46,174 nt of DNA from Armatimonadetes bacterium 13_1_40CM_64_14 (GCA_001917855.1 MNEU01000085.1:1-46174); one strand, 5' to 3'; shown: positions 16,802 through 24,409, numbered from the stretch's first letter. Translations and numbers: made by a program. Notes: generated by a model not told the origin, from the letters alone.

Positions 16802-17983
16802 ATGCGTGAGGTGGGCAAGCTGAACGGACTCAGCGTCGCGTTCGATCGCTTGGCCCAGGCCTTGAAGCAACATGAGCGCGCGGAGACCGACGGACCGCAG
16901 GCGGTCGGCGAACGCGCGGAGCAGCTCCGCGAAGAACAGCTCCATCAGATCTTCGATGAGTTGCCGATCGGGATATCGCTGATGGATGCCGAGTATAGGG
17001 TGGTCCGCGTCAGCGCCGCCATGGCCGATATGCTCGGGTACTCCGCCAACGAGTTGCGCGGCAAGAGTTTCAGCGAATTTACGCACCCTGACGATGTGGA
17101 GTTGGACCGCGCCCTCATCTCTCAGCTCTTCGCGGGGACGATTCCTCGCTACCATGTCGAGAAGCGGTACCTCACCAAAGACGGGCGGATCATTTGGGGA
17201 CAGTTGACGGCGACGGTCATTCGCGACAAGCAGGGCCATATCACGTTCCGGATCGCGACCGTCGAGGATATCACGTCTCGGAAAATCGCCGAGCACAAAC
17301 TCCGACGCACCGCGGAGCGCCTGCGGGCGCTGTCGCGCCGCGTCGTAGACCTGCAAGAGACCGAGCGGCTGGAGATCTCCCGCGAACTGCACGACGAAGT
17401 CGGCCAGACCTTGACAGGCCTCAAACTGCTGCTCGATCTCGCGTCGCGCCACGCGGACAGCGCGGGGGCCCGGCTCCAAGAAGCACTGTCCATCGTCGAG
17501 CATCTCATCGGGCAAGTCCGCACGCTGACTCTCGACCTCCGCCCGCCGATGCTCGACGACCTGGGCCTGGGAGCCGCGCTCGCATGGCACATTGATCGCT
17601 TCTCTGCCCAGACGGGGATGCAGGTGCACTGGCGACACCAAGGAATCGAGCGGTCCCTTTCCCAGCCCGTCGCCACAGCCGTCTACCGCATCGTCCAAGA
17701 GGCCCTGACGAATGTAGCCCGGCATGCGGGCGCCCGATCCGTGGACGTGCAGGTCGCCGTCGAACAGGGGATTCTTTCGATTCGAGTCGTCGATGATGGG
17801 CAGGGGTTCGATGTCGGCGCGGCCCTGGCCGGGGGTGCCTCGAGCGGCCTTGCGGGGATGCGGGAACGCGCCGAGTTCCTGGACGGCTCGTTCCGCGTGG
17901 ACTCCGTGCCCGGTTGCGGGACGCGGGTGAGTGCCTCCATTCCCATGACGTCCCAGGCCCCGAGCCCGGAGGGACGCGGCTAG
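16802..17983 (+). CDS. PAS-domain sensor histidine kinase, NarL/DesK-type (HisKA_3)
   Basis: A 393-residue soluble kinase without membrane segments. An N-terminal coiled coil is followed by a PAS domain (about 48-165; IFDELPIGISLMDAEYRVVR, FTHPDDVELD, PAC end ATVEDITSRK). The HisKA_3 dimerisation domain has ERLEISRELHDEVGQTLTGL with the phosphorylated His at about residue 197. The HATPase_c domain has IVQEALTNVARHA (N box), DDGQGFD (G1) and SSGLAGMRERAEFL (G2), all intact. It probably senses a cytoplasmic or redox cue and phosphorylates the NarL-type regulator encoded 14 nt downstream. A track ORF on the opposite strand here is a shadow. Confidence 0.93.
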   Translation: MREVGKLNGLSVAFDRLAQALKQHERAETDGPQAVGERAEQLREEQLHQIFDELPIGISLMDAEYRVVRVSAAMADMLGYSANELRGKSFSEFTHPDDVELDRALISQLFAGTIPRYHVEKRYLTKDGRIIWGQLTATVIRDKQGHITFRIATVEDITSRKIAEHKLRRTAERLRALSRRVVDLQETERLEISRELHDEVGQTLTGLKLLLDLASRHADSAGARLQEALSIVEHLIGQVRTLTLDLRPPMLDDLGLGAALAWHIDRFSAQTGMQVHWRHQGIERSLSQPVATAVYRIVQEALTNVARHAGARSVDVQVAVEQGILSIRVVDDGQGFDVGAALAGGASSGLAGMRERAEFLDGSFRVDSVPGCGTRVSASIPMTSQAPSPEGRG

Positions 17984-17997
17984 GCTTCATTCCCCCC

Positions 17998-18648
17998 ATG
18001 CCACAGACCATCGTCCTCGCGGATGACCACCCTATCGTGCGCCAGGGGCTTCGGGCGGTGCTTGACGCCGAGCCTGATTACGAGGTCGTCGGCGAGGCGT
18101 CGGATGGACTGGAAACTCTCGCCGTGGTCGAACGCCTCAAACCGAGCCTCCTCATCGTCGACGTGATGATGCCTGGGTTGAACGGCCTGGAGGTAACGCG
18201 CCGGGTGGTCGAGCGCTCTCCTCACACGCGTGTCATCGTCTTATCCATCCACGCCGATGAAGCCCACGTCTTAGAAGCCTTGCGGTACGGAGCCGCCGGC
18301 TATGCGCTGAAAGATGTCAACATCGCGGACCTGACCCGAGGTTTGCGGGAGGTCGCGGCAGGGCGCCGGTATCTCAGCCCCCCTCTGTCAGAACACGCCA
18401 TCGATGCCTACGCGAAGCGGGCGGCCTCCAGCACTTCCACACACGAGACGCTCACCCCCCGGGAGCGCGAAATCCTGCAACTCGTCGCCGAGGGCCACAC
18501 CAGTGCGGAAATTGGGGTGCGCCTGGGCATCAGTCCCCGCACCGTCGAAGTGCACCGGGCGAACCTGTTGCACAAGCTGAGCCTGCGCACGCAGGCCGAC
18601 GTCATCCGCTATGCCATCCGCCGGGGCCTCCTCCCCCCAGACGGATAA
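17998..18648 (+). CDS. NarL/FixJ-family response regulator
   Basis: A 216-residue regulator. The receiver begins TIVLADDHPIVRQGLRAVL with the acidic pair, phosphoacceptor Asp at about residue 55 (LLIVDVMMPGLNG), Ser in VIVLSIH and Lys in YALKDVN. A LuxR-type HTH follows: LTPREREILQLVAEGHTSAE then IGVRLGISPRTVEVHRANLL. The track start at 17914 lies inside the kinase gene; ATG 17998 gives the canonical N-terminus. It pairs with the HisKA_3 kinase immediately upstream. Possible targets include the dyads in the flanking intergenic regions, but this is inference. Confidence 0.94.
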   Translation: MPQTIVLADDHPIVRQGLRAVLDAEPDYEVVGEASDGLETLAVVERLKPSLLIVDVMMPGLNGLEVTRRVVERSPHTRVIVLSIHADEAHVLEALRYGAAGYALKDVNIADLTRGLREVAAGRRYLSPPLSEHAIDAYAKRAASSTSTHETLTPREREILQLVAEGHTSAEIGVRLGISPRTVEVHRANLLHKLSLRTQADVIRYAIRRGLLPPDG

Positions 18649-18695
18649 GCGCGCCCGCCCTCCGATTGCAAGCGTTAGATTATGCTGCTGGGCTG

Positions 18696-18725
18696 TTACG
18701 TAGTGATTTCTGCCAATCTACGTAA
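18696..18725 (+). promoter_or_regulatory. TTACGTAG...CTACGTAA inverted repeat, candidate operator
   Basis: Two perfect 8-bp arms (18696-18703 and 18718-18725) sit about 85-110 nt upstream of the small receiver gene. Each arm contains the self-palindrome TACGTA, and the centres are 22 bp apart, two helical turns. Inner GATT and AATC extend the symmetry. It could be a binding site for two dimers, for example the NarL-type regulator encoded just upstream, or an RNA hairpin. Confidence 0.5.
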
Positions 18726-18808
18726 TCTGCCCGATTGCCGTTCCCCGCCCAACGGGAGGACACTACTCGTTACCACCAGACGATACGCCATCCCTAAGTG
18801 GAAAGGTC

Positions 18809-19231
18809 ATGCGACAGACCGATGTGCTTGTGATCGATCACAGCACGCTGTTCCTCGCCGTCGTGCGATACTTTTTGCACATGTGCGGGGACGGCCGCTT
18901 CGCGGTCCAAACCGCCTCCACCGTCTCGGAAACCGAGAATCTGACCTGGCTTCACCCCGACTTGGTCTTGACGGACATTAAGAGACCCGGCGGGGGGCTG
19001 GGCACCATCACCCATCTGAGGCAACAGTTCCCCCACGCCGGGATCATCGTCCTCTCCCGCGTTGACCGCCACGGGTTCCGCGCGGCCGTCGCGAAGGCTG
19101 GGGCGGATGCGTGTGTCTCGAAAACCAATTTGCACACCGGTCTGCTCCCCACGATGTTCGCCGTCCTGCGGCAGCGAGGGCGCAGCGCTCCTGCAGACGC
19201 AGTCGTCGGGTCGCTCCGCGAGGCGCCATGA
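18809..19231 (+). CDS. Single-domain receiver protein with reduced acidic pocket
   Basis: A 140-residue stand-alone receiver related to the NarL-family receivers. The usual VDDH start is VIDHS, so one acidic residue of the Mg-binding pair is lost. The phosphoacceptor Asp is present at about residue 56 (LVLTDIKRPGG), with Ser in IIVLSRV and Lys in ACVSKTN. No output domain follows; the last 25 residues look disordered. Its stop overlaps the start of the sigma-region-2-like gene (ATGA), so the two are translationally coupled and probably interact. The start ATG 18809 follows a GGAAAGG. Whether it is still phosphorylated is open. Confidence 0.82.
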   Translation: MRQTDVLVIDHSTLFLAVVRYFLHMCGDGRFAVQTASTVSETENLTWLHPDLVLTDIKRPGGGLGTITHLRQQFPHAGIIVLSRVDRHGFRAAVAKAGADACVSKTNLHTGLLPTMFAVLRQRGRSAPADAVVGSLREAP

Positions 19232-19734
19232 GACGATGGCGCGCTCCTCAGGACTCTCGGATGCAGCTCACCCTGGCGCTTTTGGAGGAGTTTCGGAAGA
19301 CTGGAGATTCCCGCACGGCCATGCAGCTCACAGGCGTGCTGGCTCCGCTGGTTTACCAGATCACCCGCCGGTATCAGCGCACCGCAGTCCCGGCGCACCA
19401 GTTGAAGGCTCTGGCGTGGTCGGGGTTGTATGCGTCCTTGGCGTGGCTGGCCCTTGGTCGGCCGGTCCGGTTTGAGACCATGGCCCGATACATCACCGCA
19501 GGGGAAGTGTCCCGTTACGTACGCAAGACAGGAGCCGGACGAACGGGACGGAGTGCCTCGTGGCGCGGCGCGGGGAGAGGAAGCGGGGCAGGGCCTCGCG
19601 AGGAGGGACTTGCACCGGTGGCTCGTCCCCGCGCCGGCACGGGTATCGACTCTGAGGACCCAACCTGGCGGGGCCCTGTGACTGCGGGGGACAGGGGGCC
19701 GAAATGCCTTCCGTCACCGGGCCACGCCCCATAG
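19228..19734 (+). CDS. Small protein with sigma-70 region 2-like domain only
   Basis: A 168-residue protein (ATG 19228; ATG 19261 is a possible internal start). Residues about 30-105 align by eye with sigma-70 region 2: LAPLVYQITRRYQRTAVPAH resembles the start of region 2, and PVRFETMARYITAGEVSRYV corresponds to the F-x-TYA-x-x-I-x-GEI-x-RYLR of regions 2.3-2.4. The core-binding segment DLIQxGxxGL is altered to QLKALAWSGL. There is no region 3 or 4, and the last 60 residues are Gly/Arg/Pro-rich. The track lists a longer ORF from 19111 that includes unrelated residues. ATGA coupling to the receiver gene suggests a regulator pair. It is unlikely to be a working sigma factor alone; a sigma mimic or DNA/RNAP-binding adaptor is possible. 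Confidence 0.6.
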   Translation: MRRWRAPQDSRMQLTLALLEEFRKTGDSRTAMQLTGVLAPLVYQITRRYQRTAVPAHQLKALAWSGLYASLAWLALGRPVRFETMARYITAGEVSRYVRKTGAGRTGRSASWRGAGRGSGAGPREEGLAPVARPRAGTGIDSEDPTWRGPVTAGDRGPKCLPSPGHAP

Positions 19735-19757
19735 CGGGAAAGCGGACGTCCCGCTAT
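19731..19757 (+). terminator. Perfect 9-bp hairpin at the end of the sigma-like gene
   Basis: ATAGCGGGA and TCCCGCTAT form a perfect 9-bp inverted repeat around a 9-nt loop; the left arm contains the stop codon of the sigma-like gene. No T-run follows, so it may be a transcript-end stabiliser or a Rho-assisted terminator. Confidence 0.45.
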
Positions 19758-20090
19758 CGGCGGCGATAGGGGCGCTCGCGTACCAATGTCCTGGCGTGAA
19801 GTGCAGCGTCGCCACGTCGCATGAAGACAAACCCACCGTGAGTCTCGCTCTCGCCGCTGCGCGAAACGACAAACCTGCCGACCGCCGAAGCGCAATTGAG
19901 TCCAGGGGCGACGGGCACTCTCGCCAGGATTCTTGCGCGACACCTCACCGTTTGCGACTCGGGCCGCAGAGCCATCGGGCGACACCACTTCTCGGTGCTA
20001 CCCCATCTCGTGTCCGGATGTCGTGACCCTGTCGAGGATCGGAGTCGTTGACCGTTGGGCTCTCCGCCGCCCGGGGAGGAGGAGCTTCTC
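19758..20090. other. Intergenic region before the Rcp-type receiver gene
   Basis: About 330 nt with no supported gene; track ORFs in it are antisense or short and lack family features. A strong GGGGAGGAGGAG ribosome site lies at its downstream end. No promoter consensus was recognised. Confidence 0.5.
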
Positions 20091-20753
20091 ATGAGGACAG
20101 AACCGGTAGACATCCTGCTCGTTGAAGACAATCCGACGGATGTGGAATTGACCCTTCACGCTCTGCACAAGAACAACGTTACAAACCGCGTGCATGTAGT
20201 TCGTGATGGGGTGGAAGCGCTGGACTTCGTCTTCGGCAAGGGGGCATATCGTGGCCGCAGCCTTGAAGACGGTCCGCGGGTGATCCTGCTAGACTTGCAA
20301 CTCCCCCAGGTCGACGGACGGGAGGTGCTCCGGCAGATCAAGGGCAACCTTCTGACAAGGTCGATCCCGATCGTGGTGCTCACCTCCTCCGTAGAACAAC
20401 GGGATATCCTCGAGAGCTACCAGTTGGGGGTCAACAGTTACATCGTCAAGCCCGTCGACTTCACGCAGTTCACCGACGCAGTGCGACAGCTTGGAATGTA
20501 CTGGCTCCTGCTCAACCAGCACGCGGTCACCATCGACGTGGAATGCGTCAAGGTGGAGCCAGGCGAGTTCGGGTGGAACGCCCGCTTCGTGGTGCGCGGT
20601 CTGCAGGACCCGCGTACTCCGCGCGGAGTCCTCGCGCTTACTCGCCTGTCGACTCGTCCGCTCGTTGGACTCAGGTACAGCTTGGTCCTGGACACCAACG
20701 CCCCATCGCCCAATGGGCAGGAGAACCCTCCGCCCCCTGATGCCGACGCCTGA
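20091..20753 (+). CDS. CheY/Rcp1-type response regulator with unrecognised C-terminal extension
   Basis: A 220-residue protein. Residues 1-143 are a complete receiver of the type paired with phytochrome-like kinases: DILLVEDNPTDVELTLHAL, phosphoacceptor Asp at about 68 (VILLDLQLPQVDG), IVVLTSS, and IVKPVDFTQF with the conserved Lys. Such proteins normally stop after a WLLLNQ-like end, present here at about 143. A further 77 residues follow (TIDVECVKVEPGEFGWNARF and SLVLDTN segments), apparently beta-rich and ending in a Pro-rich tail; I do not recognise this domain. ATG 20091 is chosen because GGAGGAGG lies 8-10 nt upstream. Confidence 0.88.
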   Translation: MRTEPVDILLVEDNPTDVELTLHALHKNNVTNRVHVVRDGVEALDFVFGKGAYRGRSLEDGPRVILLDLQLPQVDGREVLRQIKGNLLTRSIPIVVLTSSVEQRDILESYQLGVNSYIVKPVDFTQFTDAVRQLGMYWLLLNQHAVTIDVECVKVEPGEFGWNARFVVRGLQDPRTPRGVLALTRLSTRPLVGLRYSLVLDTNAPSPNGQENPPPPDADA

Positions 20754-20989
20754 CCGCTCTCCCTGATCGACTCGCCCACACTCTCCCTGGAACGTTCCCC
20801 CCCACCTGGGCCTCGCATCCGCCCCCCTCCGCTCCGATCTCGCAGGCGCAACCGCTGAACTGGTCGCCGCTCCATCTCACGTCTTGGCGCCATCATCTTG
20901 AGGTATGAGACATAAAAGCAGCGGCCCCTCCCAAGGAGCTAGTGTTGCCCGAGTTGCGAACCCAACGAGCCAGACGAGGAAACGACGCG

Positions 20990-22597
20990 ATGGCGCGGAT
21001 CGTGGCGCTGGTGAAGACGATCCGTCTGCCAGACAACACTGAGCGGAAGGTCTCCGTGGTCCGCTTGATCATCCTCTTTTCCTTGCTGCCCATTCTGTGG
21101 TGGGACGTGGTCTCGCCCGACACCGCGCAGATCCTGATCGGTTTGACGGCCCTGATTGCGTGCTACATCCTGGTGGCCCTGTTCGTCATCCCCCGGTTGC
21201 GCCATAATGTCCGCCATGATCTCCTGCTGACGATCGATGTCCTCTCCATCACCGCCTTGGCATGGTTTACAGGCGGCATCCAGAGCAGTCTCCTCTTCCT
21301 CTTCTACTTGCCGATCCTGTCTGCCGCGATCCGGCTGGACCTCCGGGACTCGGTGCTATCGGCGGTCGCGGTATCGGGCATCGTGGTGTGGCTGTGGGCA
21401 GTCGCCGAAGGGGGCTTTCCGTCATTCAGCGGAAGCACGTTGCGTGTCGGCCTGCTGGTTGGGAGCAGCATGGTGGTGGCGGTCTTCTTCAGTATCTTAG
21501 CGGGAGAGTCGCGCCTGATGCAGGAACGCGGCAATCTGAACCGCCGCCTCAATGACAAGCTGGACGAAGCCACTGAACAGCTGCGACGGCGGCTGGAGGA
21601 GTTAGAGTTCGCCTACGAACTGTCGCGCCGGCTCGCCGGTGCCACCGGGACGGTCCCGGTCCTGGTATCGGTGGCCCAAGCCGCCCAACAGCTCCTGCGG
21701 GCGCCGTACGCCGCCGTGTTCTTGGCGGAACATGCAGGAGGAGAGCTGGTGCTCGCGCACGCCGCGGGCGTAGCCGACCATGACGCCATGCCGGTTATGT
21801 ACGCGTCGGCGGGCCGGGTCACCACCGACACCTCCCACCCCGTCAGTATCCACGTAGAGGGCGACGGGGCGTGGACCCGCGCGGTCTGCACGCCGATTGT
21901 CGTCGCCGACCGGTTGGTCGGCGTGTTGTGTGCCGGGGGCAATGACGCGTGGCACCCCGCGCGTCACTCGATCGCGGTGCTCGGGCACGTGGCGGGCCAA
22001 GCCGGGATCGCACTCGACCGCGCGACAATGCTGGAAGACCTGCAGCGCCTCGCCGTGGCCAAGCCGGAGGCCCGGTTGTTCACGCGCGACCAGTTCGACC
22101 GGATCCTCAAAGATGAGATCGGGCGCGCCACACAGTTGGGCGTCCCCTTCGCCTTGCTGAAACTTGTGCTCGCCGACCTCGAGGTCGGTGAAACCGCCCT
22201 GGACACGACCGCCGAGCTCGTCCAAAAGCGATTCAGCGATCTGATACTCGGCACCGCTCGCCGGGTGGATATTGTAGCCCAGGGAACACGCGGGGAGTTC
22301 TTCGTCCTGCTTTCCATGACGAACCTCGTCAGCGCGCAGCGCTACGCGGAGCGATTACTCCGGGAAATCAAAGACGACGCTACGATCAGCCGGCTGGTGG
22401 ACTCGCCGTCGGGCCCTGAGATGCGTGTCGGCATCGCGATGTTTCCCGACGATGCCGTGGGCGCTGCGCAACTCGCTTACGCCGCGCAGGATGCGGCGGC
22501 ATCGGCGACGTCCGATACTCCGGTCGCCTGTGCGCACGACCTGGAGTCTCACCACCCGACGATCTACACCGGGCGTCAGTCCAACAAAGTGCAGTAG
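20990..22597 (+). CDS. Membrane sensor with GAF and degenerate GGDEF domains
   Basis: About 535 residues. Five or six membrane helices fill residues 25-185, followed by a coiled coil (LNRRLNDKLDEATEQLRRRL), a GAF domain (about 210-345) and a GGDEF-like domain (about 365-515). The GGDEF position reads RGEFF within VDIVAQGTRGEFFVLL, so the catalytic signature is lost and diguanylate cyclase activity is unlikely; a c-di-GMP-independent output or allosteric role is more plausible. ATG 20990 is chosen for the GAGGA about 10 nt upstream, against the track start at 20942. It is the last gene of the signalling island. No EAL domain is present. Confidence 0.82.
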   Translation: MARIVALVKTIRLPDNTERKVSVVRLIILFSLLPILWWDVVSPDTAQILIGLTALIACYILVALFVIPRLRHNVRHDLLLTIDVLSITALAWFTGGIQSSLLFLFYLPILSAAIRLDLRDSVLSAVAVSGIVVWLWAVAEGGFPSFSGSTLRVGLLVGSSMVVAVFFSILAGESRLMQERGNLNRRLNDKLDEATEQLRRRLEELEFAYELSRRLAGATGTVPVLVSVAQAAQQLLRAPYAAVFLAEHAGGELVLAHAAGVADHDAMPVMYASAGRVTTDTSHPVSIHVEGDGAWTRAVCTPIVVADRLVGVLCAGGNDAWHPARHSIAVLGHVAGQAGIALDRATMLEDLQRLAVAKPEARLFTRDQFDRILKDEIGRATQLGVPFALLKLVLADLEVGETALDTTAELVQKRFSDLILGTARRVDIVAQGTRGEFFVLLSMTNLVSAQRYAERLLREIKDDATISRLVDSPSGPEMRVGIAMFPDDAVGAAQLAYAAQDAAASATSDTPVACAHDLESHHPTIYTGRQSNKVQ

Positions 22598-22767
22598 GCT
22601 GCTCAGCTTAGGACTCCCCGCCGCCTACCTTGTGTTCGTCGTGGGGTGGCGCGGGATCGTGCAGATGCCACGTTCCCAGGGCCAGACACCAGACCTACAC
22701 CCTTACGCTCTAGACCTCACCATACCGCTGCTGTTGTTCACACACCGAACACTCGCCGGCCGCACGT

Positions 22768-23325
22768 TCACCGGTCTTTCGCCGGCTGGTAGCGGAGGAT
22801 CACGCAGCCGGATTTCAACGGCCGCGCCTCCACAAGCCGCAATGGCAGCCGCTGGGGACTGGGTTTAAACAGAGGATTCCCTCCCCCCAGGACGAGGGGG
22901 GTGAGCGCAAGACGGTATTCGTCGATGAGCCCGTGGCGCGTCAGGGTCGCGGAGAGGTCCGCGCTGCCGAAGAGAAAGAGGTCCTTTCCGCTTCCTTGTT
23001 TGAGCCTTTCCACTTCCTCCGCGGCATCCTTTGTCACGAGCCGCGTGTTCTTCCACCCCACCGTTTCCAGCGTCCTCGAAAAGACGACTTTCGGGACGGT
23101 GTTCATGAAAGCGGCAATGTCCCCCTCCGCGGACGGCCAGTGCGCAGCCATCCCCTCGTATGTCCGGCGGCCGAACAGCAGCACGCCAATGGATCCCGCC
23201 TGCTCCAGAGACAGCTGCTCCAGTTCTTCGCCCCAGACGTAGTTGTGCCAGTCGATATCCCAAGGCTTGGGACCCTCAAAATAGCCGTCAAGCGTCACCA
23301 AGTTCCACATAATCAGCTGTCTCAT
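22768..23325 (-). CDS. RibD/dihydrofolate reductase-like family reductase
   Basis: A 185-residue protein of the RibD C-terminal/DHFR superfamily (NADPH-dependent reductases, mostly uncharacterised). LIMWNLVTLDGYFEGP, LLFGRRTYEGMAAHWP, KVVFSRTLETVGWKNTRLV and DLFLFGSADLSATL are standard blocks, ending with PLKSGCVILRYQP. ATG 23325 has GGAGG about 7 nt upstream and is better than the track's GTG at 23331. It lies in a minus-strand group with an SRPBCC protein and an ArsR regulator; DHFR-like, AHSA1-like and ArsR genes often travel together in bacterial genomes. The biological substrate is unknown. Confidence 0.88.
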   Translation of the reverse strand: MRQLIMWNLVTLDGYFEGPKPWDIDWHNYVWGEELEQLSLEQAGSIGVLLFGRRTYEGMAAHWPSAEGDIAAFMNTVPKVVFSRTLETVGWKNTRLVTKDAAEEVERLKQGSGKDLFLFGSADLSATLTRHGLIDEYRLALTPLVLGGGNPLFKPSPQRLPLRLVEARPLKSGCVILRYQPAKDR

Positions 23326-23421
23326 CGTCACCCTCCCTCACGTCCACCGTGCCCAGGGGCCCGAGGATCTGCGTGCTTACGGTGTCGGAAACCACGAACG
23401 GGAAAAGATTGGTGGCGGGTT

Positions 23422-23877
23422 TTAGGGGCGCCCCCGCCGGGTGAAGCGTTCCGCAAGCGCGCCGAGCACGAATCCCCACCCTTCCTCATGTCGGCGGCCC
23501 ATAGCATCATCTGGGAGATTGGCATGGTGAAGCCGGACTCGAGTCTTATTCTCCTGCCCGTCAAAGGTGAGGGTGACCACCGACTCGAGCCCACGGGTCG
23601 CCTCCGAGACCCAGGTATGCTGGATTCGCCGTGGCCGGTCGAGAGCGACAAATCGTCCATAGTGAGCCCAATCGTGGTCCTCGAACCGGACCATGTGGAA
23701 AAAGAGGCCGTCGACCACCGGATGGACGATTGCCCTCGCCGCACCGAACCAGGGGCTGCCGGAACCCTTCCAGTCCAACCACGCGTCGAACACCTGGGAG
23801 GGAGTTGCGAGTAGTGTGCGGGTGACGGTCAACTCCATGGTCTTCACCTGAGTCGAGCGACGTGCCTTTGTGGCCAT
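23422..23877 (-). CDS. SRPBCC (AHSA1-like/START) domain protein
   Basis: A 151-residue single-domain protein with the SRPBCC helix-grip fold. ELTVTRTLLATPSQVFDAWL at the N-terminus, a central GRFVALDRPRRIQHTWVSEA and a C-terminal HHEEGWGFVLGALAERF helix are typical of the AHSA1 group. These bind hydrophobic ligands; no catalytic function can be assigned. GGAGGAAC lies just before ATG 23877. It follows an SRPBCC remnant and an ArsR regulator, an arrangement in which the regulator typically controls the SRPBCC gene. Confidence 0.88.
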   Translation of the reverse strand: MATKARRSTQVKTMELTVTRTLLATPSQVFDAWLDWKGSGSPWFGAARAIVHPVVDGLFFHMVRFEDHDWAHYGRFVALDRPRRIQHTWVSEATRGLESVVTLTFDGQENKTRVRLHHANLPDDAMGRRHEEGWGFVLGALAERFTRRGRP

Positions 23878-24001
23878 CGTGTTCCTCCCTGGGATCTAGG
23901 CATCTCGTGACGGGTCGTCGTAAATCCGTAGGGTCCCCACCACTGCGTGATGTGGCGGGGATCCGTCCACAGCGTGAACACAAGCGCGCGTGGCCACGTC
24001 A
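23878..24001 (-). pseudogene. SRPBCC (AHSA1) domain remnant
   Basis: Between the ArsR stop and the intact SRPBCC gene, one minus frame reads LTWPRALVFTLWTDP then RHITQWWGPYGFTTTRHEM. This is the conserved N-terminal block of AHSA1-like proteins (typically P-x-x-VF-x-AWTDP-x-x-x-x-WWGP-x-G-F). The rest of the domain is missing; the frame runs straight into the ribosome site of the next gene. The fragment has no start of its own and overlaps the ArsR stop, consistent with an internal deletion of a once adjacent paralogue. Confidence 0.65.
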
Positions 24002-24367
24002 GCGCTTGTGGTGTTTGCGGCCCTGTCGGTTGTCTTTGACCTCGCGAGCCCTCACCTCTCGCAGGTAGGTGTCCAATCGATCGAAACTCTGCTCCCAGAA
24101 CCGGCGGTAGTACTCGACCCAGTCGTCGACCTCTTTGAGCGGGCCCGCCTCCAGCCGGCAGGGCCGCCACTGGGCCCTCCGCGTCCGCGTGATCAGATGG
24201 GAACGCTCCAGCACCTTTAGGTGTTTGGAGATCGCCGGCAGACTCATCCGGAACGGCTTCGCCAGTTCGGTCACCGAGGCCGTCCCCGACGCCAGGCGCG
24301 CGAGGATCGCGCGGCGCGTGGGATCGGCGAGGGCCGCGAAGGTATCGCTGAGGTGGTCGTGGGCCAT
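23999..24367 (-). CDS. ArsR-family transcriptional regulator
   Basis: A 122-residue winged-helix repressor of the ArsR/SmtB superfamily, the subgroup associated with SRPBCC genes. DTFAALADPTRRAILARLAS at the N-terminus and LAKPFRMSLPAISKHLKVLE (recognition helix) are characteristic. No cysteine metal-binding box is visible, so it is unlikely to be a metalloregulator. The C-terminal third is charged and helical (RRFWEQSFDRLDTYL). A consensus promoter just upstream is overlapped by two direct repeats, pointing to autorepression. Confidence 0.92.
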   Translation of the reverse strand: MAHDHLSDTFAALADPTRRAILARLASGTASVTELAKPFRMSLPAISKHLKVLERSHLITRTRRAQWRPCRLEAGPLKEVDDWVEYYRRFWEQSFDRLDTYLREVRAREVKDNRQGRKHHKR

Positions 24368-24383
24368 CGTGGAATAAACCCAA

Positions 24384-24409
24384 TGGTTAAATAACTTGCT
24401 GGTTAAATA
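24384..24409 (-). promoter_or_regulatory. Direct-repeat operator for the ArsR gene
   Basis: TGGTTAAATA occurs twice, at 24384-24393 and 24400-24409, 16 bp apart. On the coding strand of arsR the sequence is TATTTAACCA. The upstream copy overlaps the -10 element. An operator bound by the ArsR product is the simplest reading. Confidence 0.65.

Noticed and set aside
18952-19398. 148-residue minus ORF opposite the receiver/sigma-like pair
   Set aside because: Shadow frame; the plus strand has receiver residues and ATGA coupling.
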